The notes beneath the pieces were generated by a model. The model was not told where the DNA came from, made no database searches, and worked only from the letters and a program-made list of their open reading frames with translations. The position numbers and the translations under genes are program-made. Source: PWXP01 sp964487655 (GTDB lineage Bacteria; Planctomycetota; Planctomycetia; Pirellulales; Thermoguttaceae). Taken from it: DNA of 21,780 nucleotides. Below are positions 7,041 to 14,559 of the stretch, one piece after another; the first letter of the stretch is position 1; each line of letters begins with the position of its first letter. Location of the stretch: contig CAZASB010000047.1 of NCBI GenBank assembly GCA_964487655.1, positions 1-21,780 on the forward strand. The letters run 5' to 3'.

Positions 7041-7069
7041 TTGGTGTACAGGTTCAAACGGGTTACAAT
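7041..7069 (+). promoter_or_regulatory. Putative promoter of rsmD
   Basis: TTGGTG at 7041-7046, 17 bp, then TACAAT at 7064-7069, a good sigma70 pattern. The ATG of rsmD follows 41 bp beyond the -10 box. The box overlaps the -10 of the opposite promoter. Confidence 0.5.
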
Positions 7070-7093
7070 ACCACAATCCAGTGGAATCTCCAA
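7065..7093 (-). promoter_or_regulatory. Putative promoter of the cyclophilin gene
   Basis: Read on the minus strand, TTGGAG (7093-7088), 17 bp, then TATTGT (7070-7065). It faces the rsmD promoter and shares five base pairs of its -10 box, so the two should exclude each other's polymerase. The cyclophilin ATG lies 39 bp beyond. Confidence 0.45.
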
Positions 7094-7110
7094 ACCCACC
7101 CCCGCGCCCC

Positions 7111-7743
7111 ATGAAGCAACGTCCTCGGAAGCCGAAACGAGCCGACAAGTCGGATTCCTCCGCCAAGGCGGGCCGCCAGCCGCTTGGCGTGCGCATTATC
7201 GGCGGACGGTTGCGCGGGCGCCGGCTGGCCTACAGTGGCGATATGCGGACGCGGCCCATGAAAGATCGACTTCGCGAGGCCATCTTCAACTTGGTGGGCC
7301 CCTCGGTCAAGGGGCTCCATGCGGTCGACCTTTTCGCCGGCACCGGGGCCCTGGGATTGGAGGCCATCAGCCGGGGCGCCTCGCGGGCGACACTCATTGA
7401 GCAGCACTTCCCCACGGCCAACCTGATTCGACAGAGCGTGGCCGAATTGGAGCTGGCCGACGTGTGTGAGGTTGCTGCCGGCAATACGTTTATCTGGTGG
7501 CGACGCCAGCCCGACCTGGGGCAACAGCCGCAGGTCATCTTCTGCTCGCCCCCGTACGACCTCTATGCGGCGCAGACGGCTGAAATGGTCGAGCTGATTT
7601 GTGGACTATTTCAGGCAGCGCCGGCCGGTAGCCTGCTGGTGGTCGAGGCCGATCACCGTTTCGACTTCGCTCTCCTTCCCGGCCACGGCACGGCCGACAT
7701 TCGCAGCTATCCACCCGCCGTCGTCGGAGTTTTTACCCGTTGA
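7111..7743 (+). CDS. rsmD: 16S rRNA (guanine966-N2)-methyltransferase RsmD-like
   Basis: An SAM-dependent methyltransferase for G966 of 16S rRNA in the 30S head. The product has 210 residues. After a basic leader (1-25) come the family N-terminal block VRIIGGRLRGRRLAY and TRPMKDRLREAIFNLV. SAM motif I, DLFAGTGALGLEAISRGA, is at 73-90, followed by the ATLIEQ strand that binds the ribose. The catalytic motif IV reads CSPPYD (145-150), where E. coli has D-PPY; Ser is a known variant of (D/N/S)PPY but should be noted. ATG 7111 is the start that leaves a short basic leader; an upstream ATG at 6994 lies inside the divergent gene. No convincing ribosome-binding site is seen, so it may be near-leaderless. 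coaD, its common partner elsewhere, is absent. Confidence 0.9.
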   Translation: MKQRPRKPKRADKSDSSAKAGRQPLGVRIIGGRLRGRRLAYSGDMRTRPMKDRLREAIFNLVGPSVKGLHAVDLFAGTGALGLEAISRGASRATLIEQHFPTANLIRQSVAELELADVCEVAAGNTFIWWRRQPDLGQQPQVIFCSPPYDLYAAQTAEMVELICGLFQAAPAGSLLVVEADHRFDFALLPGHGTADIRSYPPAVVGVFTR

Positions 7744-7795
7744 CGACAATTCGGCAATATGGCGGTGTACTCCTTTGCGCCCCGTGCCGATTCTT

Positions 7796-7815
7796 ACAGA
7801 TACGTCTGTATCTGT
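7796..7815. promoter_or_regulatory. Perfect inverted repeat upstream of the 902-residue protein gene
   Basis: ACAGATAC-GTCT-GTATCTGT is a perfect 8-bp inverted repeat with a 4-nt centre, 42 nt before the start at 7858. It could be an operator (20-bp dyad) or an RNA hairpin in the leader. If TTACAG (7795-7800) and GATTAA (7818-7823) are a weak promoter, the dyad lies between the two boxes, the classical position for a repressor. Confidence 0.45.
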
Positions 7816-7857
7816 CGATTAAAAGGGCTGTCTAGAAACTCGCGAGAGGATAGTATG

Positions 7858-10566
7858 ATGATATTCTGGAGGGAATTGACGAGCGGATTAGCTCTTTGCA
7901 TCCTGTGCTGCGGCGCTATGATGTACTCCTTTTCGCCATCCGAATTGCAGAGAGCCGGGGTAGAAGACTCCTTTGCTAGCATCCAGGAAATATCACGGCC
8001 TCAAGAGCCCGAATCGGCTCTTTCAAGAGGGGGGTATTTTGGGGCAGGCACGGACCTCGCGGCCGGCGAAGGGGGTAGTGTGAATGCCTCCGAAACCGAC
8101 GCGGGGCCCGCCGAACCGCTCTCTTTTCCGCAGGAGTGCCCTGCAACGCCGGCGCCTGCCAGGGACGAGGTGCGGTGGCTTCGGTTATCCCCTGAAATGA
8201 CAGAACAGCCGTTTGTCGTTGCGGAGCCGATGCCTCTGACGGGCAGCCTTGCGAGTCCCGAGCTTCCTACCCGAGAGCCACTTGCCATGGTCGCATCCGA
8301 CGACGATTCTGATGCCTCCGTCGAAGGCAACATGCTCGAAGAAGACAACGATAGCACCCCAATGTTGCAGCCCGAGTTCCTGGCGAACAGGCCCTCCGTA
8401 GCCGCTCCAGGGCCATCCGACCTTCTCGTGGAGGAGGTTGTAGAGCAATCGCCCTTGGGCCCGATCCTTCCTGAACCAGATCAGACCGAGCCGTCAGCGG
8501 AGAGTTCTCGGACGATTGAGCCGGTGTCTCCCGCGGAGCGTCTGGTTTGGCATCGACCAGCCGGATTGCTGGAGCGCATGGAGGTTCTCTCCAATTCGCC
8601 GCAAACGCAAGCGTGGGCCGGAAATGTTACTCGACACCTTGACGAGTTGGGGCGAGCGATGCAGGAGCAATCGCCAGACGTGGCCCAGTTGCTCGATACC
8701 CTGGACATGGCGGTCGCGGAGGCTGAAACTCTGGCCAGTCAGGGCGTGGATCCGGTGATCGAGGCCCATCTACAACGAACGGCGCACGCATTGCGTCGTC
8801 GACTCGACGTTTGGCGTCATGCTGATTGGCTCACCGACCCAGAGTATCGCAGAGCGCTCGATGTCAGCGGCGAATGGAATCAACTGGTTTCGTGCCTGGA
8901 CCGGATCGACGAGTTCATGGGCGACTCGTCGGTAGGGCAAGCATGGCGAGAGTACCTGCTGTTCGACTCGCTTCGTGAGTGGCCGTCGCGGCGGGAGACC
9001 GAAGACGAGTACGTTGGGCGGGAGCTGGCGCGGGCATCGCTTGAAAGGCTCACGCAGATTCCGATGGATTCCCGCCAACGGCACTTCATTACCAATGAGC
9101 CGGTTGACCGCTTGAAGGATCAGTTACAGCGACTGGCGGCCGCGCCGGTCGACCTGGGCCGGTTGCTGGGCAACTTGGAGCGATACGAACAGACGCATGC
9201 GGTCGAAGACGCACGCCTAATCACCCGTGACTACCGTCGCCTGGCTCTGGCCGAGTCGGAGAAGGAGCGAGCGCTCGCGGCGCGGTTGACGATGCACTAT
9301 CGAAACGCGAACCTTCGATTTGCCATCTCGGAGAGTCTTCTGAACAGGCTCATGCCGGAACGTCAACCGGAGATTGCACCGGTGAACGACATCGTACTGG
9401 GCGTACGCGCCCATGGCCGACGGGCCACCTCGACCGACATGCAACTCAGCCTGATTCCCGACTCCCATCGCGCGCGGCTTGCGCTGGACGTACAAGGCCG
9501 AATCGTTTCGCAAACCACGTCGAGTAGCGGACCGGCCACGTTTCTGACCAACAGCCTCGGCTGGTACATCGCTCGCAAACCGCTCGAACTCGGCCTCGAC
9601 GGCATCCAGCTTTCGCCGGCGGAAGTCCGTGTGTCGAACGACATACGATTGCAAGACGTAGCCACCGACTTCGACCGCGTACCGTTGGTCGGATCGTTGG
9701 TCAACTCGGTCGCGCGATCGCAACATGTACAACATCAGCCCGCGGCAAACGCGGAGATTCGCGCGAAGATCTACCATCAGGCCAAGTCTCGCATCGACCA
9801 TGAGACCGAAGAGCGTTTGTCCGAGGTCACGGAGCGGTTGCATACGAAGCTTCTTGAACCGATGCGCCGATTGCGGCTCGATCCGGTGATGATTGACGCG
9901 GAGACGACCGAGGAACGCGTGAACATACGTATCCGTCTGGCTGGCGAAGAGCAGTTGGGCAGCCACACGCCGCGGCCGCGCGCTCCCAGCGATTCACTTG
10001 CCAGTGTTCAATTGCACGAGTCGGCAATCAACAACTCGCTCGACCGATTGGACCTGGACGGCCGCACGTTCACCTTGCCGGAACTGTCACAACACGTGGC
10101 GAGACGATTGAATAACGAGGGTTGGCTACAACTCGGCCCGGACCATGAAGAGGTTTCTATCACGTTCGCCACAGCGAATGCCGTGAGCGTACGCTGCGAA
10201 GATGGACGCATTTGCGTTACGCTGCTTATTGATCGGCTGACGCACGAACGCCGCGTGTGGCGCGACTTCCAGGTGCAAGCGTTCTACCGGCCGGAAACGA
10301 AAGGGCTCTCCGCGGAACTGGTGCGAGACGGCGTCATCCAACTGAGCGGCGACCGGCTACCGTTGGGCTCGCAAATTGCCTTACGCGGCATTTTCGTACG
10401 CATCTTCGCCCGCCGCCGCCCCTGGGATCTCATGCCGGAACCCATTGCCGAGAACCCGAAGTTGGCCGACCTCGAAGTGACCCAATTCGCCATTGATGAT
10501 GGCTGGATTGGCTTGGCCTTGGGGCCTCGAACCACGGCCGCGCGAGCGCGCCGCATTCTACGATAG
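7858..10566 (+). CDS. Large exported protein of unknown function
   Basis: I do not recognise a named family. From ATG 7858 the product has 902 residues. AGAGGA at 7845-7850 is 7 nt from this ATG; an ATG at 7855 is only 4 nt away. Residues 1-25 (IFWRELTSGLALCILCCGAMM) are a signal peptide or membrane anchor. The CC pair lacks a proper lipobox. Residues 30-225 are acidic, Pro/Ser-rich and probably disordered. Residues 226-505 look alpha-helical, with many Arg/Glu and Leu heptads. Residues 510-900 are more beta-like, starting IVLGVRAHGRRATS. They include a region with SQTTSSSGPATFLTNSLGWY, a helical insert (ETEERLSEVTERLHTKL), and a basic end, FVRIFARRRPWDLMPE. It probably resides in the envelope, anchored by its N terminus. 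It ends 24 nt from convergent trpF. Confidence 0.85.
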   Translation: MIFWRELTSGLALCILCCGAMMYSFSPSELQRAGVEDSFASIQEISRPQEPESALSRGGYFGAGTDLAAGEGGSVNASETDAGPAEPLSFPQECPATPAPARDEVRWLRLSPEMTEQPFVVAEPMPLTGSLASPELPTREPLAMVASDDDSDASVEGNMLEEDNDSTPMLQPEFLANRPSVAAPGPSDLLVEEVVEQSPLGPILPEPDQTEPSAESSRTIEPVSPAERLVWHRPAGLLERMEVLSNSPQTQAWAGNVTRHLDELGRAMQEQSPDVAQLLDTLDMAVAEAETLASQGVDPVIEAHLQRTAHALRRRLDVWRHADWLTDPEYRRALDVSGEWNQLVSCLDRIDEFMGDSSVGQAWREYLLFDSLREWPSRRETEDEYVGRELARASLERLTQIPMDSRQRHFITNEPVDRLKDQLQRLAAAPVDLGRLLGNLERYEQTHAVEDARLITRDYRRLALAESEKERALAARLTMHYRNANLRFAISESLLNRLMPERQPEIAPVNDIVLGVRAHGRRATSTDMQLSLIPDSHRARLALDVQGRIVSQTTSSSGPATFLTNSLGWYIARKPLELGLDGIQLSPAEVRVSNDIRLQDVATDFDRVPLVGSLVNSVARSQHVQHQPAANAEIRAKIYHQAKSRIDHETEERLSEVTERLHTKLLEPMRRLRLDPVMIDAETTEERVNIRIRLAGEEQLGSHTPRPRAPSDSLASVQLHESAINNSLDRLDLDGRTFTLPELSQHVARRLNNEGWLQLGPDHEEVSITFATANAVSVRCEDGRICVTLLIDRLTHERRVWRDFQVQAFYRPETKGLSAELVRDGVIQLSGDRLPLGSQIALRGIFVRIFARRRPWDLMPEPIAENPKLADLEVTQFAIDDGWIGLALGPRTTAARARRILR

Positions 10567-10590
10567 CCGCAGCGCGCCCAAACCGGATAG

Positions 10591-11262
10591 TTATTCCTTC
10601 GCGAGTCCTTCGGCAAATGCCGCCCGCGCGGCCGTTATGAACGCAACGAGTAAGGTGTGGTCTTTTTTACCCGGAGCGTATTCAACCCCGCCGGCCGTAT
10701 CGACAGCGGCAGGATGGGTGGAACGGATAGCGGTAGCGACGTTGCGGGGTGTAAGCCCGCCGGCAAGGACAACAGGAGGACGAACTGCCGTGGAGGCCGT
10801 GTCGCCAAGCATCGACCAGTCCAGCGTGCTGCCGGTGCCGCCATATTGCCCAGCTACACTGGCGTCGAACAGGATCATGCGAGGCAAGGCGTCCAGTTCG
10901 GCGCACGTGGCCAGATAGGCGTCGATGGGGGCAAGCCCACGCGCGTCGAGTCGGAACGCCCGAACAAGCGGCATGTCGGCCAGCCGAGCCAGGAGTGAAG
11001 GCGGCTCGTCGCCGTGCAACTGCACCGCGTCGAGCTGAATTTCGCCAAACGCCTGGCGAATGGCACTCTCCGTCGCGTTCACGAAAACGCCCACCTTGAC
11101 AACACCCGGAGGAAGGGCTTCTGCTATTTCGCGAGCCCGATCCATCGTAATGAAGCGTTTGCTGCCGGGAAAGAAGTTCAGCCCAACCGCGTCGGCACTC
11201 GCTCGGGCGACGGCCAGGGCATCGACAACCGTCGTGATTCCGCAAACTTTAATTTGAAACAT
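10591..11262 (-). CDS. trpF: Phosphoribosylanthranilate isomerase
   Basis: Third step of tryptophan synthesis: an Amadori rearrangement of phosphoribosylanthranilate to the carboxyphenylamino-deoxyribulose phosphate. It is a 223-residue TIM barrel. The catalytic Cys7 is in IKVCGIT at the start and the general acid Asp133 in ILFDAS. AVQLHGDE is at 79-86, and GGTGSTLDW at 141-149 replaces the usual GGTG-x-x-FDW. Phosphate-binding residues fall in VLAGGLTPRNV (165-175) and VDTAGGVE (187-194), the latter usually DVSSGVE. ATG 11262-11260 begins the homology, and no clear ribosome-binding site precedes it. It stands alone with no other trp genes beside it. A separate trpF is normal in bacteria with dispersed trp genes. 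Confidence 0.94.
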   Translation of the reverse strand: MFQIKVCGITTVVDALAVARASADAVGLNFFPGSKRFITMDRAREIAEALPPGVVKVGVFVNATESAIRQAFGEIQLDAVQLHGDEPPSLLARLADMPLVRAFRLDARGLAPIDAYLATCAELDALPRMILFDASVAGQYGGTGSTLDWSMLGDTASTAVRPPVVLAGGLTPRNVATAIRSTHPAAVDTAGGVEYAPGKKDHTLLVAFITAARAAFAEGLAKE

Positions 11263-11457
11263 GGTTGTATGATGGCGGATGGACCGGTTTCACGCAAGCG
11301 TTGAGGCGTGTTTAAGATGAGGCGACTGGAGAGTCGATGACGATTGGGTGTGAGTATGCGTGCCGCACGACGGTTTGTTCGAGGGGGGCAAATCGCCACT
11401 ACCCAATGGAAGCCAGCGGACGGCACGGCGACACATACTTGCGACTGCGGGTGAACA

Positions 11458-12567
11458 ATGGATTTATATCGAAAACGTCAAGCCAGATTGGTCGTGTCGC
11501 CATCGCCGTGGTCGGTCAATACGGTGCTGCTGGTCACTGTGTTCGTGGTGACCACTGGGCTGGTGTATCATTGGGGCCATGTTGCAGGTTGGCATCCCCA
11601 ATCGGAATCGGTTGTGACCGATGTCGAATCACTCCGTCGGGAGTGGAAGCGGCAGACGGAACAGACACACGCCGATGCCGTGGCGGCCGCCGACGAGGCA
11701 AGGCTCCAGTGGCGGCTTGCCGTAGCCGAGCGGCAGGAGTTCCTCGATCGCTTTCTGCAAGAACAAGAGCAGGAACTCCGGCCGGCCACGCCCCCGCCGG
11801 CCCTTTCGCCTGCTCCACCGGTGCCCCCAGCCAGCGTCGAGAACCCCGAGTGGTCGCGGCTGAACCAGCGACTCGCCTGGTTGGAACAGCGCCATGCCGA
11901 ACTACTCACCGAGCGGACAGTCGAGCATCCGGAAGTGCAGGAGCTAACGTACGAGGTGGGCGAGGTTCAGCGGGCATTACAGGGCGTGCCGCAAAGGATT
12001 CGTTCAGAAGGCGAAGCGGCGCTGCCCGTAAGTGAGCCAAGCGAGCAATACGTCGCGAGTCTACCGTCGTTCACCCCTGAACCAACGCCTCAAGCCGAGC
12101 AGGTAGCACGTCAACATGCCGAGGCTCGGCGGCAAATGGATCGGCTGGGACTTTGCGTCGAAGAGGCCCACGACCGGTACGAACAGCTCGCTGCGGCAGA
12201 GCGTGTCGTCTGGGCGGACCACGTCCGAGGGCCCGATCTCGATCCGGTGCCTTCCTTACCGGTCCATGCGGCTTCTGTTGACACCGTGACGGAGAACTCC
12301 CTGAGTACCGCACTTCTTGCGGGAATGGCCATGATGGTTGGTGTGGGCATATTTGCTGCGGGCGCGGGCATGGAACCGGGGCTGAACTCGATCGAACAGA
12401 TATCTTCCTCACTGGGCGCCCCTGTCGTTGCGACTGTCACGCTGCCCGGACTGCGGCCGGCAGTGCCCGGGCGATATCGAAGTTGGCTCCGGCTGGTCTC
12501 CTGCTTGGGAGGGGCCATTTTGATGGTTGGCTGCCTTGGTCTGGTGTATCAATCCATCATGGGCTGA
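11458..12567 (+). CDS. Wzz/GumC-like polysaccharide co-polymerase-related membrane protein
   Basis: A membrane protein of 369 residues that resembles a shortened polysaccharide co-polymerase, the inner-membrane factor controlling exopolysaccharide chain length and export. TM1 is at about 19-37. Coiled-coil helices rich in Arg/Glu/Gln span 50-107, followed by a Pro-rich break (111-126, TPPPALSPAPPVPP). A second helix contains AELLTERTVEHPEVQEL (147-163), close to the 'LL-x-x-(Y/R)T-x-x-HPxV' block typical of GumC/Wzc periplasmic helices. After 280 come TM2 (282-303) and SIEQISSSLGAPVVATV (311-327), which matches the segment just after the last TM in this family. A third hydrophobic segment at 345-364 ends the protein. 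The ATG at 11458 is preceded by a weak GGGTGA. It leads a block with an ExeA ATPase and a CpsD-like protein, which supports this role. Confidence 0.7.
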   Translation: MDLYRKRQARLVVSPSPWSVNTVLLVTVFVVTTGLVYHWGHVAGWHPQSESVVTDVESLRREWKRQTEQTHADAVAAADEARLQWRLAVAERQEFLDRFLQEQEQELRPATPPPALSPAPPVPPASVENPEWSRLNQRLAWLEQRHAELLTERTVEHPEVQELTYEVGEVQRALQGVPQRIRSEGEAALPVSEPSEQYVASLPSFTPEPTPQAEQVARQHAEARRQMDRLGLCVEEAHDRYEQLAAAERVVWADHVRGPDLDPVPSLPVHAASVDTVTENSLSTALLAGMAMMVGVGIFAAGAGMEPGLNSIEQISSSLGAPVVATVTLPGLRPAVPGRYRSWLRLVSCLGGAILMVGCLGLVYQSIMG

Positions 12568-12775
12568 GTTCAGGTAGCGGTGCTTGCCAATACGGCGATC
12601 CCAGTGCCGGGCGGCGATTCCAGTTTCAGCATTTGCGCCAGTTGTGCCGATTGGAACATACGGACCAGTGCGCCAGTTCCCATCGCCTTGCTGGGTGGGC
12701 TGTACCTGCCATGCCGAAGTCTTATTCGGACAGGCCGGAGAATGCGTCGACAACGCAAAATGAGAAATATAGGTT
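12568..12775. other. 208-nt spacer inside the polysaccharide block
   Basis: No convincing gene. A 37-codon frame on the minus strand (12683-12570, starting MGTGALVRMFQSAQLAQML) has a plausible composition but only a weak AGGCG before it and no homology I know. It stops 3 nt from the end of the preceding gene. The spacer is long for an operon, so a second promoter for the ATPase gene may lie here. I could not identify clear boxes. Confidence 0.3.
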
Positions 12776-14470
12776 ATGTACGAGCCCTTGTTCGATTTTC
12801 GAAAGCGCCCTTTCACTTCGGTACCACAAGCCGACCAGTACTTTCCCGGCGAGACAATTGAGGCTGCCCGGACAACGCTTGTGCGGTGCATTCGCCGCGC
12901 GGAGGGAGCTGGGTTGGTAATCGGCCCGTCGGGGACCGGCAAGACGACTCTGTGTCATATCCTGGCTGGAGAGCTAGCCGAACAACTGCGAGTGGTCTTC
13001 TTGGCCAGTGGCCGACTCGGGTCTCGCAGGGCATTGCTGCAGGCAATGCTTTACGAGCTTGGGCAATCGTACCGCGGCATGGACGAAGGGGAGGCCCGGC
13101 TGGCCCTTGCCGATTACATCACCCTGAGCGACGAATGCCCCAACGGAATCCTGTTGCTAGTGGATGAAGCCCACGCGCTTCCGATTCGCCTCCTGGACGA
13201 AGTGCGCATGACCACGAACCTTGCCCACGAGGGCAAGCCCTGGGTACGCGTCGTTCTGGTCGGCGGCTGTGCATTGGAGGAACGGTTCGCTAGTCCGAAA
13301 CTCGATTCCTTCAATCAACGTATCGCCGCTCGCTGCTATCTTGAGTCGTTCGGCGCCGCGGAGACGCAGCAGTATATCTGGGCGCAAATCGACATGGTAG
13401 GCGGTTGCGGGGAATCGTTGTTCTCCGAACTGACGTGCAAGGCGGTGTACCGCGCAACGGACGGCGTGCCGCGTCTGATCAACCAGGTGTGCGATCACGC
13501 ACTCCTGTTGGCCTGTGCGGCGGGGCATCGACACATTTCTCCGGGACATATCGAGGAGGCGTGGGCCGATCTGCAACAGTTGCCCACGCCATGGAATGGC
13601 GAACCTGCACAAGGCGGCGAGTCTGGTGGCGTCATCGAGTTCGGGCGACTTGACGACGAGGACGACAGCTTGTCCGACGACGCGGATGAATCGCCCGACA
13701 CGATTCCCGCCCTCCGAATTTCCACTCCGTCCGACGACCTCATCGACGGCAAGACCGGCATCGAAGAGCGAGTGGACCAGATCGAACAGATGCTCGATCA
13801 GGTCGAGGCGGAGGATGCCGGATTCCAGCCGGCGGGGAGTATTGGGCCCGAAGTCGAATTGCGCTTCAACGCCTCGTGGAATCCCTTTGAAGATGAATTC
13901 GCGGAGGAAGAGGTCATTGACGACCGGCAAGACCAGTCCGACCAGCATGTTGTGCCGGTGGTAACGCGTGACTCAGCCGTGATTGAAACCGCCGATTTAC
14001 CTGCGCCGAGCGATATGACGGACGGTCAGTCTCAAGCAGACAACAGTATTCCCGATTGCGATCTGCCATCGATTCTCGTGGCAACCAACGTAGAGGAGCC
14101 CGAGATGCTTGACGCCGAGGAGCCCGCGGCGACGACTGACATTGAGGAATCCCCGGCGTCTGACTTAGAGGAGCCCGCGGCGTGGGAATCCGATCTTGAC
14201 CAGTCGCATCGGGCCGTCGTTCCGGCGGAACGCGGCGACAACGCGGGCGTTGAGCCATCGCCGGCGACTGCTGCCAATTCCACCGTGGTGGCCGACGCCA
14301 AATTGGTCGAACGGAAGCTTCCCGAATGGTCGGTTCTGGATAATATCGAGAACGAATTGGCGAAGGAGCAGTTAGACGCGCAGCCGAGACCGGCTACCAT
14401 TCCGTGTCAGCCAGTCGAAACGGCCCGCCCGAAGTACTCGCGTCTGTTTGCCTCGTTGCGGCACGCCTGA
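12776..14470 (+). CDS. ExeA-type AAA ATPase with long acidic C-terminal tail
   Basis: The first 270 residues are a typical ExeA/GspA-like AAA+ ATPase. The N terminus, MYEPLFDFRKRPFTSVPQA, is the family signature. Walker A GPSGTGKT is at 50-57, Walker B LLLVDEAH at 126-133, sensor-1-like VVLVGGCALEERF at 159-171, and the arginine region FNQRIAARCYLE at 180-190. Then comes the winged-helix-like lid with DGVPRLINQVCDHAL (229-243). Such ATPases occur in type II secretion and, in many exopolysaccharide loci, next to tyrosine-kinase and co-polymerase genes. Residues 272-564 form an acidic, low-complexity tail with EEPAA-type repeats around 440-475 and a helix EERVDQIEQMLDQVEAE near 330. A family member would normally end soon after 270, or continue into a peptidoglycan-binding domain, which I do not see. 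The ATG 12776 is set by the family N terminus; the ribosome-binding site is weak. Confidence 0.88.
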   Translation: MYEPLFDFRKRPFTSVPQADQYFPGETIEAARTTLVRCIRRAEGAGLVIGPSGTGKTTLCHILAGELAEQLRVVFLASGRLGSRRALLQAMLYELGQSYRGMDEGEARLALADYITLSDECPNGILLLVDEAHALPIRLLDEVRMTTNLAHEGKPWVRVVLVGGCALEERFASPKLDSFNQRIAARCYLESFGAAETQQYIWAQIDMVGGCGESLFSELTCKAVYRATDGVPRLINQVCDHALLLACAAGHRHISPGHIEEAWADLQQLPTPWNGEPAQGGESGGVIEFGRLDDEDDSLSDDADESPDTIPALRISTPSDDLIDGKTGIEERVDQIEQMLDQVEAEDAGFQPAGSIGPEVELRFNASWNPFEDEFAEEEVIDDRQDQSDQHVVPVVTRDSAVIETADLPAPSDMTDGQSQADNSIPDCDLPSILVATNVEEPEMLDAEEPAATTDIEESPASDLEEPAAWESDLDQSHRAVVPAERGDNAGVEPSPATAANSTVVADAKLVERKLPEWSVLDNIENELAKEQLDAQPRPATIPCQPVETARPKYSRLFASLRHA

Positions 14471-14559
14471 TCTTTGCGATTGAGACGGCCGCACCATCGT
14501 GGCGGCGTTCTCGACCGTGGGAGAAGCTGGTGGCCGCCATTGCACATGGAGCCATAATC

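Noticed and set aside
12570..12683. Small minus-strand gene of 37 codons between the co-polymerase and ATPase genes
   Set aside because: Only a weak ribosome-binding site, no homology, and one of several equal short frames in the spacer.
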